DNA of 64,000 nt from Pullulanibacillus sp. KACC 23026 (GCF_029094525.1 NZ_CP119107.1:62001-126000); one strand, 5' to 3'. Counted from the stretch's first letter, positions 34,121-43,569 are shown. Numbers and translations: made by a program. The notes: generated by a model not told the origin, from the sequence alone.

Positions 34121-34545
34121 GTTGTTCTAAGACTGACCAAAAGAGCAAGAATGAGGACGAAATGGTGGGTGATTTCTTGTTAAAATGAGTCCAATAAAAC
34201 AATTAGAGAAAAGAATTTTATATTAATGCCAGAACTAATCTTAAAAAGGGGAAATCCCTCCATGAAAACTGTTGATTCAGCATAGGCCTATGGTGAGAGT
34301 GGGGGAAAGGGAAATTTTGCTCCCGGGTTAAAAGAAGATGATGAGAATAAAGACATTTTGAATCCTATTAATTTCTTTCTAAATAGATTAGCTTTACCTA
34401 GACAAACAAAGTGTTCTAAGCTTAAAGAATTAAGAGTAGGACGCTATAGTTGTGGAATGCTCTCTGTGGAGTGATTGCCTATCTAGAAAATAAGAGACCT
34501 CTCTTTTGTACGAGAACGATGCTAATGTGAAAGGCAGTGGGTTAA
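34121..34545. other. Gap with a possible decayed frame
   Basis: ATG 34261 begins MKTVDSA and meets TAG; the same frame then runs about 63 codons (AYGESGGKGNFAPGLKEDDE and on) to TGA at 34470-34472. The protein-like composition suggests a small gene with a nonsense codon, but I recognise no family. The end of the gap holds the adaA promoter region; I see no clear boxes. Confidence 0.3.
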
Positions 34546-35124
34546 ATGGCTTCTAATATCAACTTTACATTTGAAGAGATGTGGGAGAAAATTATCGCTT
34601 GTGACCGTAAATATGATGGGCTATTTTTTACGGCCGTAAAAACAACAAGAATATATTGTCGCCCTTCCTGCCGCTCAAGAAAACCCAAAAAAATAAATGT
34701 TGAATTTTACTTTGACATGAATAAGGTTGAAAAGGCAGGTTATCGTCCATGCAAAAGATGTCAGCCAGAAGTAGAGCATTCACCCAATATTGTGCTCGTC
34801 AGGAATATAGTAGCGTTCCTAGTCAATCATTATAAGCAAAATTTAATGTTAAAGGATATAGCGGATCAAGCCGGGTTAAGTCCTTATTATCTGGAACGTT
34901 TATTTAAACAAGAAACCTCTGAGACACCGCGTACGTATCTAGAGAAGATACGTATTGATAAAGCTGTCTATCTACTTAAAAGCACAGATTTGACGAACCT
35001 TGAGATTTGCTATGAAGTGGGGTTCCAAAGCCCTTCTAATTTTTATAAAGTATTTCGAAGTTTAAAAAACTGTTCACCAAGCAACTATCGAAAGGAACTT
35101 CAAAATGAATTGGATGGATTGTGA
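34546..35124 (+). CDS. adaA: Ada-type methylphosphotriester-DNA methyltransferase and activator
   Basis: A 192-residue AdaA. The zinc/methyl-acceptor domain holds the four Cys (IYCRPSCRS, CKRCQPE; about residues 38-72), where Cys38 takes methyl groups from phosphotriesters. Two AraC-type helix-turn-helix units follow (about 95-185). Methylated protein activates its own operon, as in B. subtilis. It overlaps alkA by 20 bases. Confidence 0.94.
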   Translation: MASNINFTFEEMWEKIIACDRKYDGLFFTAVKTTRIYCRPSCRSRKPKKINVEFYFDMNKVEKAGYRPCKRCQPEVEHSPNIVLVRNIVAFLVNHYKQNLMLKDIADQAGLSPYYLERLFKQETSETPRTYLEKIRIDKAVYLLKSTDLTNLEICYEVGFQSPSNFYKVFRSLKNCSPSNYRKELQNELDGL

Positions 35125-36022
35125 ATCATCAATAGAAATTTTTCCTCCAAAAGAATTTAATTTTGAGGAGTGTTTAGTTTTTTTGGGAAGGTCTAATCAG
35201 GAAGTACTTCATCAAATTAAAGAGGGCTCAGTGTATAAATTAATAAAAGTGGATGACACTTTGATCTTATGTAAAATTGGGGCGTCTCTTAATTCTATGA
35301 AGGTTGAGTTTCCAATCAGTATTCCATCTAGCCACGCTCGTCAAAAGGTGGCCGAGTATATCTGGGAATGGTTTGATTTGGATCAGGAATTAGGGGAATT
35401 TTATCGATTGGCCGGACAAGATAAGATTTTAGAAACCCTTGTCTATAAATATTATGGACTACGGATTATGTGCATTCCTGATTTATTTGAGGCGCTTGTA
35501 TGGGCGATTATGGGCCAGCAGATTAATTTGACCTTTGCTTACACATTAAAGAAGCGCTTCGTTGAACAATATGGAGAGAGTCTAACGTTCGAAGGGGAAA
35601 CGTTTTGGTTATTCCCTTCATTTGAGAAAATAGCTTCGATAAATGTTGATGATTTAAGGAAGCTTCAATTTACGAATAGGAAGGCTGAATACATCATTGG
35701 GATCGCTAAAGCTATGGCAGGTGGCGGGTTAACTAAGGACTTATTGCTTCAGATGAAAGATTATCAGCAAATACAAAAATCATTAATGATGGTAAGAGGA
35801 GTCGGAGCATGGACGGCAGATTACGTCATGATGAAATGCCTGCACATTACCGCTTCCTTCCCAATAGCCGATGTTGGACTTCATAATGCCTTAAAGAATC
35901 TATTAGGTTTAGAGAGAAAACCGTCTATTGAGGAAATAAAGGAGTATGCACTAAATTGGCGAGGTTGGCAGTCATATGCTACCTTTTATCTTTGGAGGTC
36001 TCTACATGACAAAAATGTATAA
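35105..36022 (+). CDS. alkA: DNA-3-methyladenine glycosylase II
   Basis: A 305-residue HhH-GPD glycosylase removing alkylated bases. After the N-terminal domain, QQINLTFAYTLKKRF marks the glycosylase fold, RGVGAWTADYVMM the helix-hairpin-helix and FPIADVGL carries the catalytic Asp. It starts inside adaA and its end overlaps the next gene by 17 bases, so the three repair genes are translated together. Confidence 0.94.
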   Translation: MNWMDCESSIEIFPPKEFNFEECLVFLGRSNQEVLHQIKEGSVYKLIKVDDTLILCKIGASLNSMKVEFPISIPSSHARQKVAEYIWEWFDLDQELGEFYRLAGQDKILETLVYKYYGLRIMCIPDLFEALVWAIMGQQINLTFAYTLKKRFVEQYGESLTFEGETFWLFPSFEKIASINVDDLRKLQFTNRKAEYIIGIAKAMAGGGLTKDLLLQMKDYQQIQKSLMMVRGVGAWTADYVMMKCLHITASFPIADVGLHNALKNLLGLERKPSIEEIKEYALNWRGWQSYATFYLWRSLHDKNV

Positions 36023-36488
36023 AATGGATTATGAATCACCAATAGGCTTTATAGAAGTAATAGGTACCCATGAAGCTATCGTTTCCATTTTATTTTGCGA
36101 AAAGGATAAAAAGGAGAATGGTGTACAGACTGACACTCCTCCGGTTTTAATAGAATGCTATAACCAACTTGATGCCTATTTTAAAGGCAATCGTCGTGAC
36201 TTTACCTTCCCTTATCAATTGGAAGGGACAAGCTTTCAAAAAACAGTATGGGAAGCTTTAATAGGTATCCCTTATGCGGAAACGGGGTCTTATAAAGAGA
36301 TCGCCGTTGCCATTGGGAATGAAAAAGCGATCAGGGCTGTGGGAAGTGCAAATGGGAGAAACAAGTTAAGTCTTGTCGTCCCATGTCACAGAGTCATCGG
36401 TTCTAATGGGAAATTAACGGGTTATGCAGGAGGTCTATGGAGAAAGGCATGGTTGCTTCATCATGAAAAATCTTTTAAGGGATTATGA
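36006..36488 (+). CDS. ogt: O6-methylguanine-DNA methyltransferase
   Basis: A 160-residue AdaB/Ogt-type suicide methyltransferase. Active-site PCHRVIG is intact; the preceding GSYKEIAVAIG and VGSANGRN segments form the DNA-binding helix and Asn hinge. ATG 36006 follows GGAGGTCTCTAC. The gene ends the adaptive-response operon. Confidence 0.95.
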   Translation: MTKMYKMDYESPIGFIEVIGTHEAIVSILFCEKDKKENGVQTDTPPVLIECYNQLDAYFKGNRRDFTFPYQLEGTSFQKTVWEALIGIPYAETGSYKEIAVAIGNEKAIRAVGSANGRNKLSLVVPCHRVIGSNGKLTGYAGGLWRKAWLLHHEKSFKGL

Positions 36489-36537
36489 GATAAAGGTTAC
36501 CATTATTTCCTGATTCCCTAGCCAAAACCATATTATT

Positions 36538-36652
36538 ATGGAGCCTTCAACGCACAAAATGGGAGCGGCTCGCCCCCAGAATTGGTGTGATGGAGCCTTC
36601 AACGCACAAAATGGGAGCCCCTCTTAAAAAAGTGAGACTCCCATTTTTTTTA
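36538..36652 (+). repeat. 29-bp direct repeat plus terminator
   Basis: ATGGAGCCTTCAACGCACAA followed by AATGGGAGC occurs at 36538-36566 and 36590-36618. The second copy forms the 5' arm of a terminator (AAATGGGAG with CTCCCATTT and T run, 36608-36652) that can serve both the repair operon and the converging reductase gene. Confidence 0.75.
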
Positions 36653-36653
36653 A

Positions 36654-37496
36654 TTAAAAATCAAAGTGATCAGGGTCAGGTCCTACTCGGAGGTCCTGAT
36701 TAAGCTGGTTAATTCGTTTTATATCTTCTTGTGAAAGTTCAAAATCAAATACAGTAGAGTTTTCGATAATCCGATGTTCCTTTGTAGATTTTGGTATAGT
36801 TATGACACCGTTTTGCAAATCCCAACGTAAAATGATTTGGGCAACTGTTTTATTGTATTTATTGGCAATTGACAGCAAATCGGGGTGATCCAATAATTGC
36901 CCTTGCATTAAAGGTGACCAAGCTTCCAGCTGTATACCATGTTTTTGGCAAAAGGCATGAAGGTCCTTTTGAGTTAATCGGGGATGGTATTCAACCTGAT
37001 TGATCATGGGTTTTATTTCGGCTTCTTTCATTAATTCTTCTAAATGGTGAATTTGAAAGTTACTCACTCCAATAGCCTTTACCTTTCCTTCTTTATAAAG
37101 GGTTTCTAAAGCACGCCATGCCTCTTTATATTTTCCTTCAACAGGCCAGTGAATGAGGTATAAATTCAAATAGTCTAACCCAAGCTTATTTAGGCTTGTC
37201 GTGAAGGCGTTGAGCGTGGACTCATATCCTAGATCAGCATTCCAAACCTTGGATGTGATAAACAAGTCATCTCTAGAAATACCTGCTTCTTCTATTCCCT
37301 CGATAATAGCTTTACCAACGCCTTCTTCATTTCCATATATGGACGCTGTATCAATACTGCGATAGCCATGTTTTATAGCAACTTTTACAGCATTAATGAG
37401 TTCTGGTCCTTCCTCTACTTTAAATACACCTAATCCAAACCATGGCATTTTAATCCCGTTACTTAGTGTTGTTGTCGATTGCAAGTCAATTAACAT
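36654..37496 (-). CDS. yvgN: Aldo/keto reductase (glyoxal/methylglyoxal reductase, YvgN-like)
   Basis: A 280-residue NADPH-dependent AKR barrel. Catalytic tetrad residues can be placed: Asp in SIDTA, Tyr in ASIYGNEE, Lys in ITSKVW, His in LIHWP. IPKSTKEHRIIEN is the cofactor-binding loop. It closely follows B. subtilis YvgN in memory, which reduces glyoxal and methylglyoxal. It lies 36 bases behind the MFS gene and is probably co-regulated by HxlR. Confidence 0.93.
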   Translation of the reverse strand: MLIDLQSTTTLSNGIKMPWFGLGVFKVEEGPELINAVKVAIKHGYRSIDTASIYGNEEGVGKAIIEGIEEAGISRDDLFITSKVWNADLGYESTLNAFTTSLNKLGLDYLNLYLIHWPVEGKYKEAWRALETLYKEGKVKAIGVSNFQIHHLEELMKEAEIKPMINQVEYHPRLTQKDLHAFCQKHGIQLEAWSPLMQGQLLDHPDLLSIANKYNKTVAQIILRWDLQNGVITIPKSTKEHRIIENSTVFDFELSQEDIKRINQLNQDLRVGPDPDHFDF

Positions 37497-37532
37497 AAAA
37501 TAACCTCCTAGTTATTGAAATTTTTTTTGGAA

Positions 37533-38747
37533 TTAAGAACAAGTTTGCTCCAACAAGCTGTTTGCCTTTGGATCTTGTGTCTCTAATCTTCTGCTCCACC
37601 CTGTCAACATAACGGCTGCCAGCACCATGAGTGAGCCAATCCAGGTCGTGTGAATAAGACCGAATGAATGGGTAATCAGCCCTCCAAGATAGGAGCCAAG
37701 TGCAATTCCAGCGTTAAAGGCAGCAATATTAATGGCGGATGCCACATCAACGGCTGTTGGTATGAATCTCTCCGCCAACATCACCGCATAGAGTTGTAAT
37801 CCAGGTACGTTCATAAAAGCGAGAAGTCCCATAAAGAAGACTGTCATCAGCGCTATTGATTTATGAGGTGCTGTGAACAAGAAAATAAAGAGAATAATAG
37901 CCTGTACAATGAACATATAAAATAATGCTTTAAGTGGATTTTTATTGGTGAGTTTACCACCCAGCATATTACCAATGGCAATGGCAATGCCGTAAATGAG
38001 TAAAATAATGGAAACTAAATTTTCTTTAAAGCCAGTAATAGTAACTAAAATAGGTGATAAATAAGTAAAAACGACAAATGTTCCGCCATAACCTAAGGCA
38101 GTAATAATAAATATGAGCAACAGTCGGCTGTTCTTTAGTAGTTTAAATTGACTGCTAAAGGCTGTTGGGATTCCTTTCCGTAAGTCAGAGGGCACTAGAA
38201 TACAGTTGGCAAGAAGAGCGATGATCCCAACGGCAGTAATTAGAACAAAAGCCATTCTCCATCCATATTGTTGCCCAATAAAGGTTCCTAAAGGCACACC
38301 CGTAACTGTAGCAATCGTTAGTCCTGAAAACATAATAGAGATGGCACTTGCTCTTCGATTTTCAGGAACTAAATCGGCCGCAATGGTTGAGCCAATTGAC
38401 ATGAAAATACCATGTGAGAGGGCAGAAATAACACGGCCAATAATCAATATACCAATTCCCGTTGCACATGCTGCGATACTGTTACCAGCAATGAAAACGA
38501 TCATGATTAAAATTAATAAGGTCTTTCGGGGAATTTTTGAAGTAACTGAAGTCAGGACAGGCGCCCCAAAAGTAACTCCTAAAGCATACAAAGAGACCGT
38601 TAACCCTGCTATCGAAATGGGTATTTTTAAATCTGATGCAATAAGCGGCAGTAATCCAACACTAATGAATTCTGTTGTCCCAATTGCAAAGGCGCTCATC
38701 GCTAATGCTACAAGCGCAAATGTACTCCTTTTTCTATCTTTGGACAT
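37533..38747 (-). CDS. MFS transporter, DHA1 drug-efflux type
   Basis: A 404-residue, twelve-helix transporter. The motif C-like GxxxGPxxGG region appears as VTGVPLGTFIGQQYGW, and TEFISVGLLP near the start is typical of AraJ/YdhP-type efflux proteins. Start follows GGAGGAGAAC on the minus strand. It is divergent from an HxlR regulator and co-directional with the reductase, a combination expected for detoxification of electrophiles or drugs. Substrate unknown. Confidence 0.87.
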   Translation of the reverse strand: MSKDRKRSTFALVALAMSAFAIGTTEFISVGLLPLIASDLKIPISIAGLTVSLYALGVTFGAPVLTSVTSKIPRKTLLILIMIVFIAGNSIAACATGIGILIIGRVISALSHGIFMSIGSTIAADLVPENRRASAISIMFSGLTIATVTGVPLGTFIGQQYGWRMAFVLITAVGIIALLANCILVPSDLRKGIPTAFSSQFKLLKNSRLLLIFIITALGYGGTFVVFTYLSPILVTITGFKENLVSIILLIYGIAIAIGNMLGGKLTNKNPLKALFYMFIVQAIILFIFLFTAPHKSIALMTVFFMGLLAFMNVPGLQLYAVMLAERFIPTAVDVASAINIAAFNAGIALGSYLGGLITHSFGLIHTTWIGSLMVLAAVMLTGWSRRLETQDPKANSLLEQTCS

Positions 38748-38856
38748 GTTCTCCTCCTGTTGTTTTTGGTATTTTATAAGTGAACTTGTAAAAAGTAGTC
38801 TATATAGATCATTTCAACCGGCAAATGCTATTATGGGATAGATCGAAATAAAAGGG

Positions 38857-38912
38857 AAGTACGTACTTTGAAGTGATATAGGCACCTTTTAGTAAGATAG
38901 GTACTTTTTAGT
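38857..38912. promoter_or_regulatory. Candidate HxlR operators in the divergent interval
   Basis: Palindrome AAGTACGTACTT (38857-38868) and two near-identical direct copies ATAGGCACCTTTTAGT (38878-38893) and ATAGGTACTTTTTAGT (38897-38912). They lie between divergent start codons and are the only striking symmetry there. Confidence 0.45.
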
Positions 38913-38934
38913 TCCTGTCTAATGGAGGAAATAG

Positions 38935-39315
38935 ATGATGAAGAAAAAGAAATACAACATATCAGTTGAAGCAACACTTGAAGTGATCGGTGGAAAATGG
39001 AAATGTGTGATTTTATGCCATCTTACTCATGGCAAGAAGCGCACAAATGAATTGAAACGTTTGATGCCTAACATCACGCAAAAAATGTTGACTCAACAAT
39101 TACGTGAGTTAGAGGAAGATGGCATCATAAACAGAATAGCCTATAATCAAATCCCTCCCAAAGTGGAGTATGAGCTAAGTGACTATGGATGGAGTTTAAA
39201 AAGTATTTTGGACTCGCTATGTGAATGGGGAGAAAGACACATTACTAAGGTATATGGAGACAAATTTGAGGTTTTAGAAGAAAATGTTCTTAATGAGCAT
39301 CTGAAGGAATCTTAA
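38935..39315 (+). CDS. HxlR-family transcriptional regulator
   Basis: A 126-residue winged-helix regulator: VEATLEVIGGKWKCVILCHL, then NITQKMLTQQLRELEEDGII as recognition helix and the wing VEYELSDYG. Two N-terminal cysteine residues are absent from the YodB position (Cys6), but Cys within KCVILC could sense electrophiles. It starts behind GGAGG. It probably represses the divergent MFS-reductase pair. Confidence 0.88.
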   Translation: MMKKKKYNISVEATLEVIGGKWKCVILCHLTHGKKRTNELKRLMPNITQKMLTQQLRELEEDGIINRIAYNQIPPKVEYELSDYGWSLKSILDSLCEWGERHITKVYGDKFEVLEENVLNEHLKES

Positions 39316-39362
39316 ACGGAATCAAAATTGAAAAGGTGAAAAAGATAATAAGCAGGTGAGCT

Positions 39363-39690
39363 TTTTGGGCAGGACGAGGCTGGGACAGAAGTAGTTGACG
39401 AATAGGAAAAACCGAACTTATTCACACCTTTTAACGTGTTGGGTTCGGTTTTTCATTTATAAGTTAAGTCATTGATGAAACGCTAGTCAAAATACATCGC
39501 TTTCCGTGTGCACGGCCCAAGCCTCTTCAACAAGGAAAACGCTTGCTTGCGGGGTCTTCTGACACGTGCTGTTCTCGCAGTAGTCTCTGTATTTTGGCTG
39601 CGCTTCCTATTTGTTTCTGTCCTTATAAACATTTATTGTTCGGAATTTAGGTCAGTTAGTTTTATTTTGTCCCAACTCTTCCTTGGATCT
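39363..39690. repeat. Bacillaceae-type dispersed repeat, about 320 bp
   Basis: Starts GAGGCTGGGACAGAAG and ends TTTTGTCCCAACTC, so the ends are inverted GGGACA copies. It contains a terminator hairpin (AAAAACCGAAC/GTTCGGTTTTT, about 39408-39452) and the GCTTTCCGTGTGCACGGC core seen again near 63345. A start-containing frame within it (from 39508) has repeat-derived, not gene-like, composition. Confidence 0.65.
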
Positions 39691-39873
39691 CCAATATTAT
39701 GAATTTGCTCCAGGTCTTTCGTCTAATTAGCGATTACCTCGCCTTGTTATGTTAGGTAAATGGACTAAATAATTTTAAAATTACATCAATAATTTTAAGT
39801 GTTGATATTTCAATAGTTCTGATGATATAATAAGTTCGTTCAATAGACGAACAAAGTAGGAGGGATTCATAAA

Positions 39874-41178
39874 ATGAAAGGCATTACAAAAACCTTATTT
39901 TCAGTTGTAAGCGCTTTGACTGTTTTGGCAGTTGCTGCAGGATGCGGGTCAAGCTCTAACGGTTCACAAAAATCTTCAGGAAAGGCAACGGTTACGATGT
40001 GGAGTGACGTAAGCGGGGATGCCAAAACTGCGATTGATAATGAAGTATCTCGCTACAACAAGTCCCAATCAAATATCACGATTGATTCACAATATTTCGA
40101 GTCCAATGCTTATAAACAAAAGCTTCAAATTGTTATGGGAGCTAAAAAGGGTCCGGATATTTTCAGTAACTGGGGCGGCGGCCGTTTAAATGACTTCATT
40201 AAGGCAAATGATGTTGTCGATATGACATCCTATCTTAAGAATAGCAAAACTAAATATTTGCCTTCCATTATGAAATCGGTTACGTTTGATGGAAAAATTT
40301 ATGGAGTGCCACACGGTAACATCCAGCAAGTTAACTTTTTCTATAATAAAAGCTTATTCAAAAAATATGGCTTAACACCACCAAAGACTTGGGATGAACT
40401 CTTAAGTGATGTGAAAGTCCTTAAGTCAAAAGGAATTGCTCCAATTGCATTAGGCGGAGGAGACAAATGGCCAGACCTTATGTATTTTGAATACTTAGTA
40501 GACCGCATTGGCGGACCTACAGTGTTCCAAAATATTCAAGAAGGCAAACCAAATGCTTGGTCTCAGCCTGAAGTTATTCAAGCTCTTAAAATGATGCAGC
40601 AGCTTGCCAACGCAGGCGGCTTCGAAAGTGGTTTCAGTTCTGTCGGTTCTGGTAACGGAGAAGACGCAGCTCTTGTTTATACTAACAAAGCAGCAATGTG
40701 GTTAATGGGCAGCTGGGGTTACACAAGTATCTTGTCCGATGATAAGAGCTTTATCGACGATGGCAATTTAGGTTGGTTTTCTTTCCCGGCTGTCACTGGA
40801 GGTAAAGGTGATCCAGCTGATGTAGCAGGAAACCCAAGTGAATTCTATTCGATCTCTTCAAATTCTAAGAACAAAGATGCGGCTGCAAAGTTTCTTGTAA
40901 ACGGTAACTTGGATAAGCAAAATGTTAAAGATTTGATTAACATTGGAAACGTTCCGCCCGTTCAAGGCATTGAGTCTCAGTTGAAGCAAGCAAAAGGCGG
41001 AGACTACATGACATTCTCTTATGATTTGATTAAAAATGCACCTTACTTCCAACAATCTTGGGATACGGCATTAAGTACTAAAACAGGTAATGAGTTAGAT
41101 GATGATTTAAGCAAACTATTAATTAATCAAATGACTCCACAACAAGTAGCAGCCGACATGCAGAAGTTTAAAAATTAA
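39874..41178 (+). CDS. Sugar ABC transporter substrate-binding lipoprotein
   Basis: A 434-residue family 1 solute-binding protein with lipobox VAAGC (Cys24), Ser-rich linker and periplasmic-binding-type fold. It heads a second CUT1 importer. The start has AGGAGGG upstream. Upstream, GTTCGT and ACGAAC form an inverted repeat at about 39836-39852, a possible LacI-type operator or AraR-like box. Substrate not readable. It shares little sequence with the binding protein at 1.8 kb, so different sugars are likely. Confidence 0.9.
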   Translation: MKGITKTLFSVVSALTVLAVAAGCGSSSNGSQKSSGKATVTMWSDVSGDAKTAIDNEVSRYNKSQSNITIDSQYFESNAYKQKLQIVMGAKKGPDIFSNWGGGRLNDFIKANDVVDMTSYLKNSKTKYLPSIMKSVTFDGKIYGVPHGNIQQVNFFYNKSLFKKYGLTPPKTWDELLSDVKVLKSKGIAPIALGGGDKWPDLMYFEYLVDRIGGPTVFQNIQEGKPNAWSQPEVIQALKMMQQLANAGGFESGFSSVGSGNGEDAALVYTNKAAMWLMGSWGYTSILSDDKSFIDDGNLGWFSFPAVTGGKGDPADVAGNPSEFYSISSNSKNKDAAAKFLVNGNLDKQNVKDLINIGNVPPVQGIESQLKQAKGGDYMTFSYDLIKNAPYFQQSWDTALSTKTGNELDDDLSKLLINQMTPQQVAADMQKFKN

Positions 41179-41239
41179 AGATTATTTGGCAAGGGGGGGA
41201 ACTCCCTTGCCAAATTTTTAAATGCTGAGGTGAAACGAG

Positions 41240-42127
41240 ATGGGAACACGAATGAATTGGCAACGCTGGATAATGGTTATTCCAGCATTGGTTTTCTTTG
41301 CAATATTTGCAATCATCCCGATGTGTGTGGCGGTTTATTACACCGGATTAAATTGGGATGGATTAACCCCGCCTACTTGGGCTGGATTAAGTAACTGGGT
41401 GCAAGTTTTCCAAAATGGGGAGGCTTGGCAATCCACTAGGTTAACAATTGAATTAATGGTGTTATGTTGGATTACCCAAAATCCAATAAGTTTAGTATTA
41501 GGTGTATTTATGGCGGGAAAACAAAAACACAGAGCCGTCTTTGGGGTATTTTATTTTATCCCTCTGTTATTTTCGGCAGCTGCAATTGGTGTAACGTGGT
41601 CTTATATCTTAAATCCAAACTTCGGACTTGTAGATAGTTTATTAACCGCGTTGGGGGTTAAACAGCCTGTTAACTGGTTGGGAAGTCCTCATCTTGCTTT
41701 AATTAGTGTCAGTCTTGTTATTGCATGGCAATTCATTCCATTTAACTCTTTGCTGTATCAAGGTGGAGCCAAGCAAATACCTGAATCTATATATGAGGCA
41801 GCCAAAATAGATGGAGCAGGTCCTTTTAGAACTTTCTTTTCGATTACATTGCCCCAATTAAAATATACAATTGTTACATCATCGGTTCTAATTTTAACAG
41901 GGACATTGACTTATTTTGACTTGATTTATGTGCTTACGAGCGGGGGACCAGGAACATCCACTCAAGTTCTAGCTATGGACATGTACAAACAAGCCTTTAT
42001 GAATAACAATATTGGAATGGGTAGCGTCATGGCCATAATTTTAGCTGTGTTTGGGCTTATCTTATCATTACTCATTTTGAAATTTACAGGATTTAATAAT
42101 ATGGAAAGTCAGAAGGAGGGGGCATAA
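41240..42127 (+). CDS. CUT1 sugar ABC transporter permease (first)
   Basis: A 295-residue permease with six hydrophobic segments. EAA loop SIYEAAKIDGAGPF is present. It starts behind GAGGTGAAACGAG and lies 61 bases after the binding protein; a short G-rich self-complementary stretch (GGCAAGG/CCTTGCC) between them may serve as stabiliser. Forms a heterodimer with the next protein. Confidence 0.92.
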   Translation: MGTRMNWQRWIMVIPALVFFAIFAIIPMCVAVYYTGLNWDGLTPPTWAGLSNWVQVFQNGEAWQSTRLTIELMVLCWITQNPISLVLGVFMAGKQKHRAVFGVFYFIPLLFSAAAIGVTWSYILNPNFGLVDSLLTALGVKQPVNWLGSPHLALISVSLVIAWQFIPFNSLLYQGGAKQIPESIYEAAKIDGAGPFRTFFSITLPQLKYTIVTSSVLILTGTLTYFDLIYVLTSGGPGTSTQVLAMDMYKQAFMNNNIGMGSVMAIILAVFGLILSLLILKFTGFNNMESQKEGA

Positions 42128-42130
42128 AAC

Positions 42131-42976
42131 ATGGCTGCTCACACAAAGATTAAAAGTGGAAAAGGTTATAATGTGGCTTTTACTACTTTTGGTGTCATAT
42201 GGCTGATTGTTTCTTTCTATCCTGTCCTCTATATTCTAATGTCTAGTTTGCGTACCCAAGATGGGTTCTTATCTGGCGGGCCAACTTGGCTGCCGACCTT
42301 GCACCCCACTTTTTCAAATTATGCAGCTGTTTTTCAATCGGGGTTTGGGCACTATTTTTTGAATAGCCTTATTGTTTCGGTCGTTTCAGTTGTGTTTATT
42401 GTTCTATTTTCATTGCTTTTGGCCTATGTCATTGTTCGGACCAAAAATCGTGCTGTAAAAATTATTTTCAATGTTTTCTTAGTTGGTTTGGCTTTACCCA
42501 TTCAAGCTGCTATTATCCCGGTATACATCCTTATTACAAAATTAGGTATGTATGATACGCTTGGAGGAATCATTTTTCCTTCCATAGCATTCGGTATTCC
42601 AATGACATTATTGTTCTTAGTGAACTTTGTGAGAGAGATTCCTAACGAATTATATGAGTCAATGGGACTAGAAGGGGCATCAGATTTTCAGATGTTAAGA
42701 CATTTGGTTACGCCACTAACTATGCCTTCGATCATTTCCATTGCAATCTATCAATTTATCTTAGCCTGGAATAACTTCTTGTTCCCTCTTGTACTAACAC
42801 AAAGTGATAGTGTTAAAGTTATGCCGCTTGCTGTTGTTCAATTCCAGGGGGATCATACTATGAATATTCCGATTACAATGGCGGCGGTTACGGTCTCTGC
42901 ATTGCCATTATTGTTAGCCTACATCTTCGGTGGTCGTTATATCCGACGAGGCATGATGGCTGGATTTGGCAAATAA
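42131..42976 (+). CDS. CUT1 sugar ABC transporter permease (second)
   Basis: A 281-residue permease, six hydrophobic segments, EAA-type loop ELYESMGLEGASDF. It starts three bases after the previous stop with GGAGGGGGC just upstream. No ATPase gene follows; as for the first importer a shared ATPase elsewhere is inferred. Confidence 0.92.
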   Translation: MAAHTKIKSGKGYNVAFTTFGVIWLIVSFYPVLYILMSSLRTQDGFLSGGPTWLPTLHPTFSNYAAVFQSGFGHYFLNSLIVSVVSVVFIVLFSLLLAYVIVRTKNRAVKIIFNVFLVGLALPIQAAIIPVYILITKLGMYDTLGGIIFPSIAFGIPMTLLFLVNFVREIPNELYESMGLEGASDFQMLRHLVTPLTMPSIISIAIYQFILAWNNFLFPLVLTQSDSVKVMPLAVVQFQGDHTMNIPITMAAVTVSALPLLLAYIFGGRYIRRGMMAGFGK

Positions 42977-43011
42977 AAACCTCAAAAGGAAACGGTATTC
43001 TTGGCTGTTGC

Positions 43012-43063
43012 TTAAGACTGTCGACAACCCCTAAAGACGGGCTAGTCGATGGTCTTTTTATAT
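43012..43063 (+). terminator. Terminator of the second importer
   Basis: AGACTGTCGAC pairs with GTCGATGGTCT and is followed by TTTT. Confidence 0.65.
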
Positions 43064-43497
43064 TTCTAATTTAGTATAGTTAGGGCGGCCTCTAAATATG
43101 CAGGTATCCACGAACCAACAGACGCCGATTAAACGAGGACGAGTTGAAATGATAGATTATGCCGATTATTTTGTACGAAGGATTGGGGGAGTCTCTTTTT
43201 AGAATAATCAATAGCTTAGCTAAACAGTTTATGAGGTGCCCTTATAGGTTTCGTTTCTCACTGTTCATAGGCTTTGGATAAAGACAGGCTTTACGTTACG
43301 GTAGAAGGAGGCAGTCCGAGGGACATGGCGTTCAATGGATGTATGAGGTATGAGTGAGGTTTAAAAGAAATGACTTCAACCAAGTTACTCACTATATGTA
43401 AGGATGGGTGAAGCTTGCCGATTAGAAACAAGTTATGGTTATTTAGGCTTCTTTTGTATTAACTGATACCTGAAGGAACTACCTAAATAATTACAGG
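43064..43497. other. Gap, one weak short frame
   Basis: A 34-codon plus-strand frame starts at ATG 43098 (MQVSTNQQTPIKRGRVEMID) and ends at TAG, without a ribosome binding site. Nothing else gene-like is seen. Confidence 0.3.
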
Positions 43498-43561
43498 CAT
43501 TCACCTCGGTGAATGCCATGGCTTAAAAAAAGGGATACCCTGTGGTTCGGGTATCCCTTCT
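43498..43561 (-). terminator. Two hairpins ending the second sugar-porter transcript
   Basis: AGGGATACCC/GGGTATCCCT with an A/T run (43527-43560) directly follows the porter stop on the minus strand; GGCATTCAC/GTGAATGCC (43498-43521) lies just beyond. Confidence 0.85.
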
Positions 43562-43569
43562 AAGTTTAG

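Noticed and set aside
38206-38841. 211-codon frame antisense to the MFS gene
   Set aside because: Shadow of the transporter; no ribosome binding site and no protein-like motifs.
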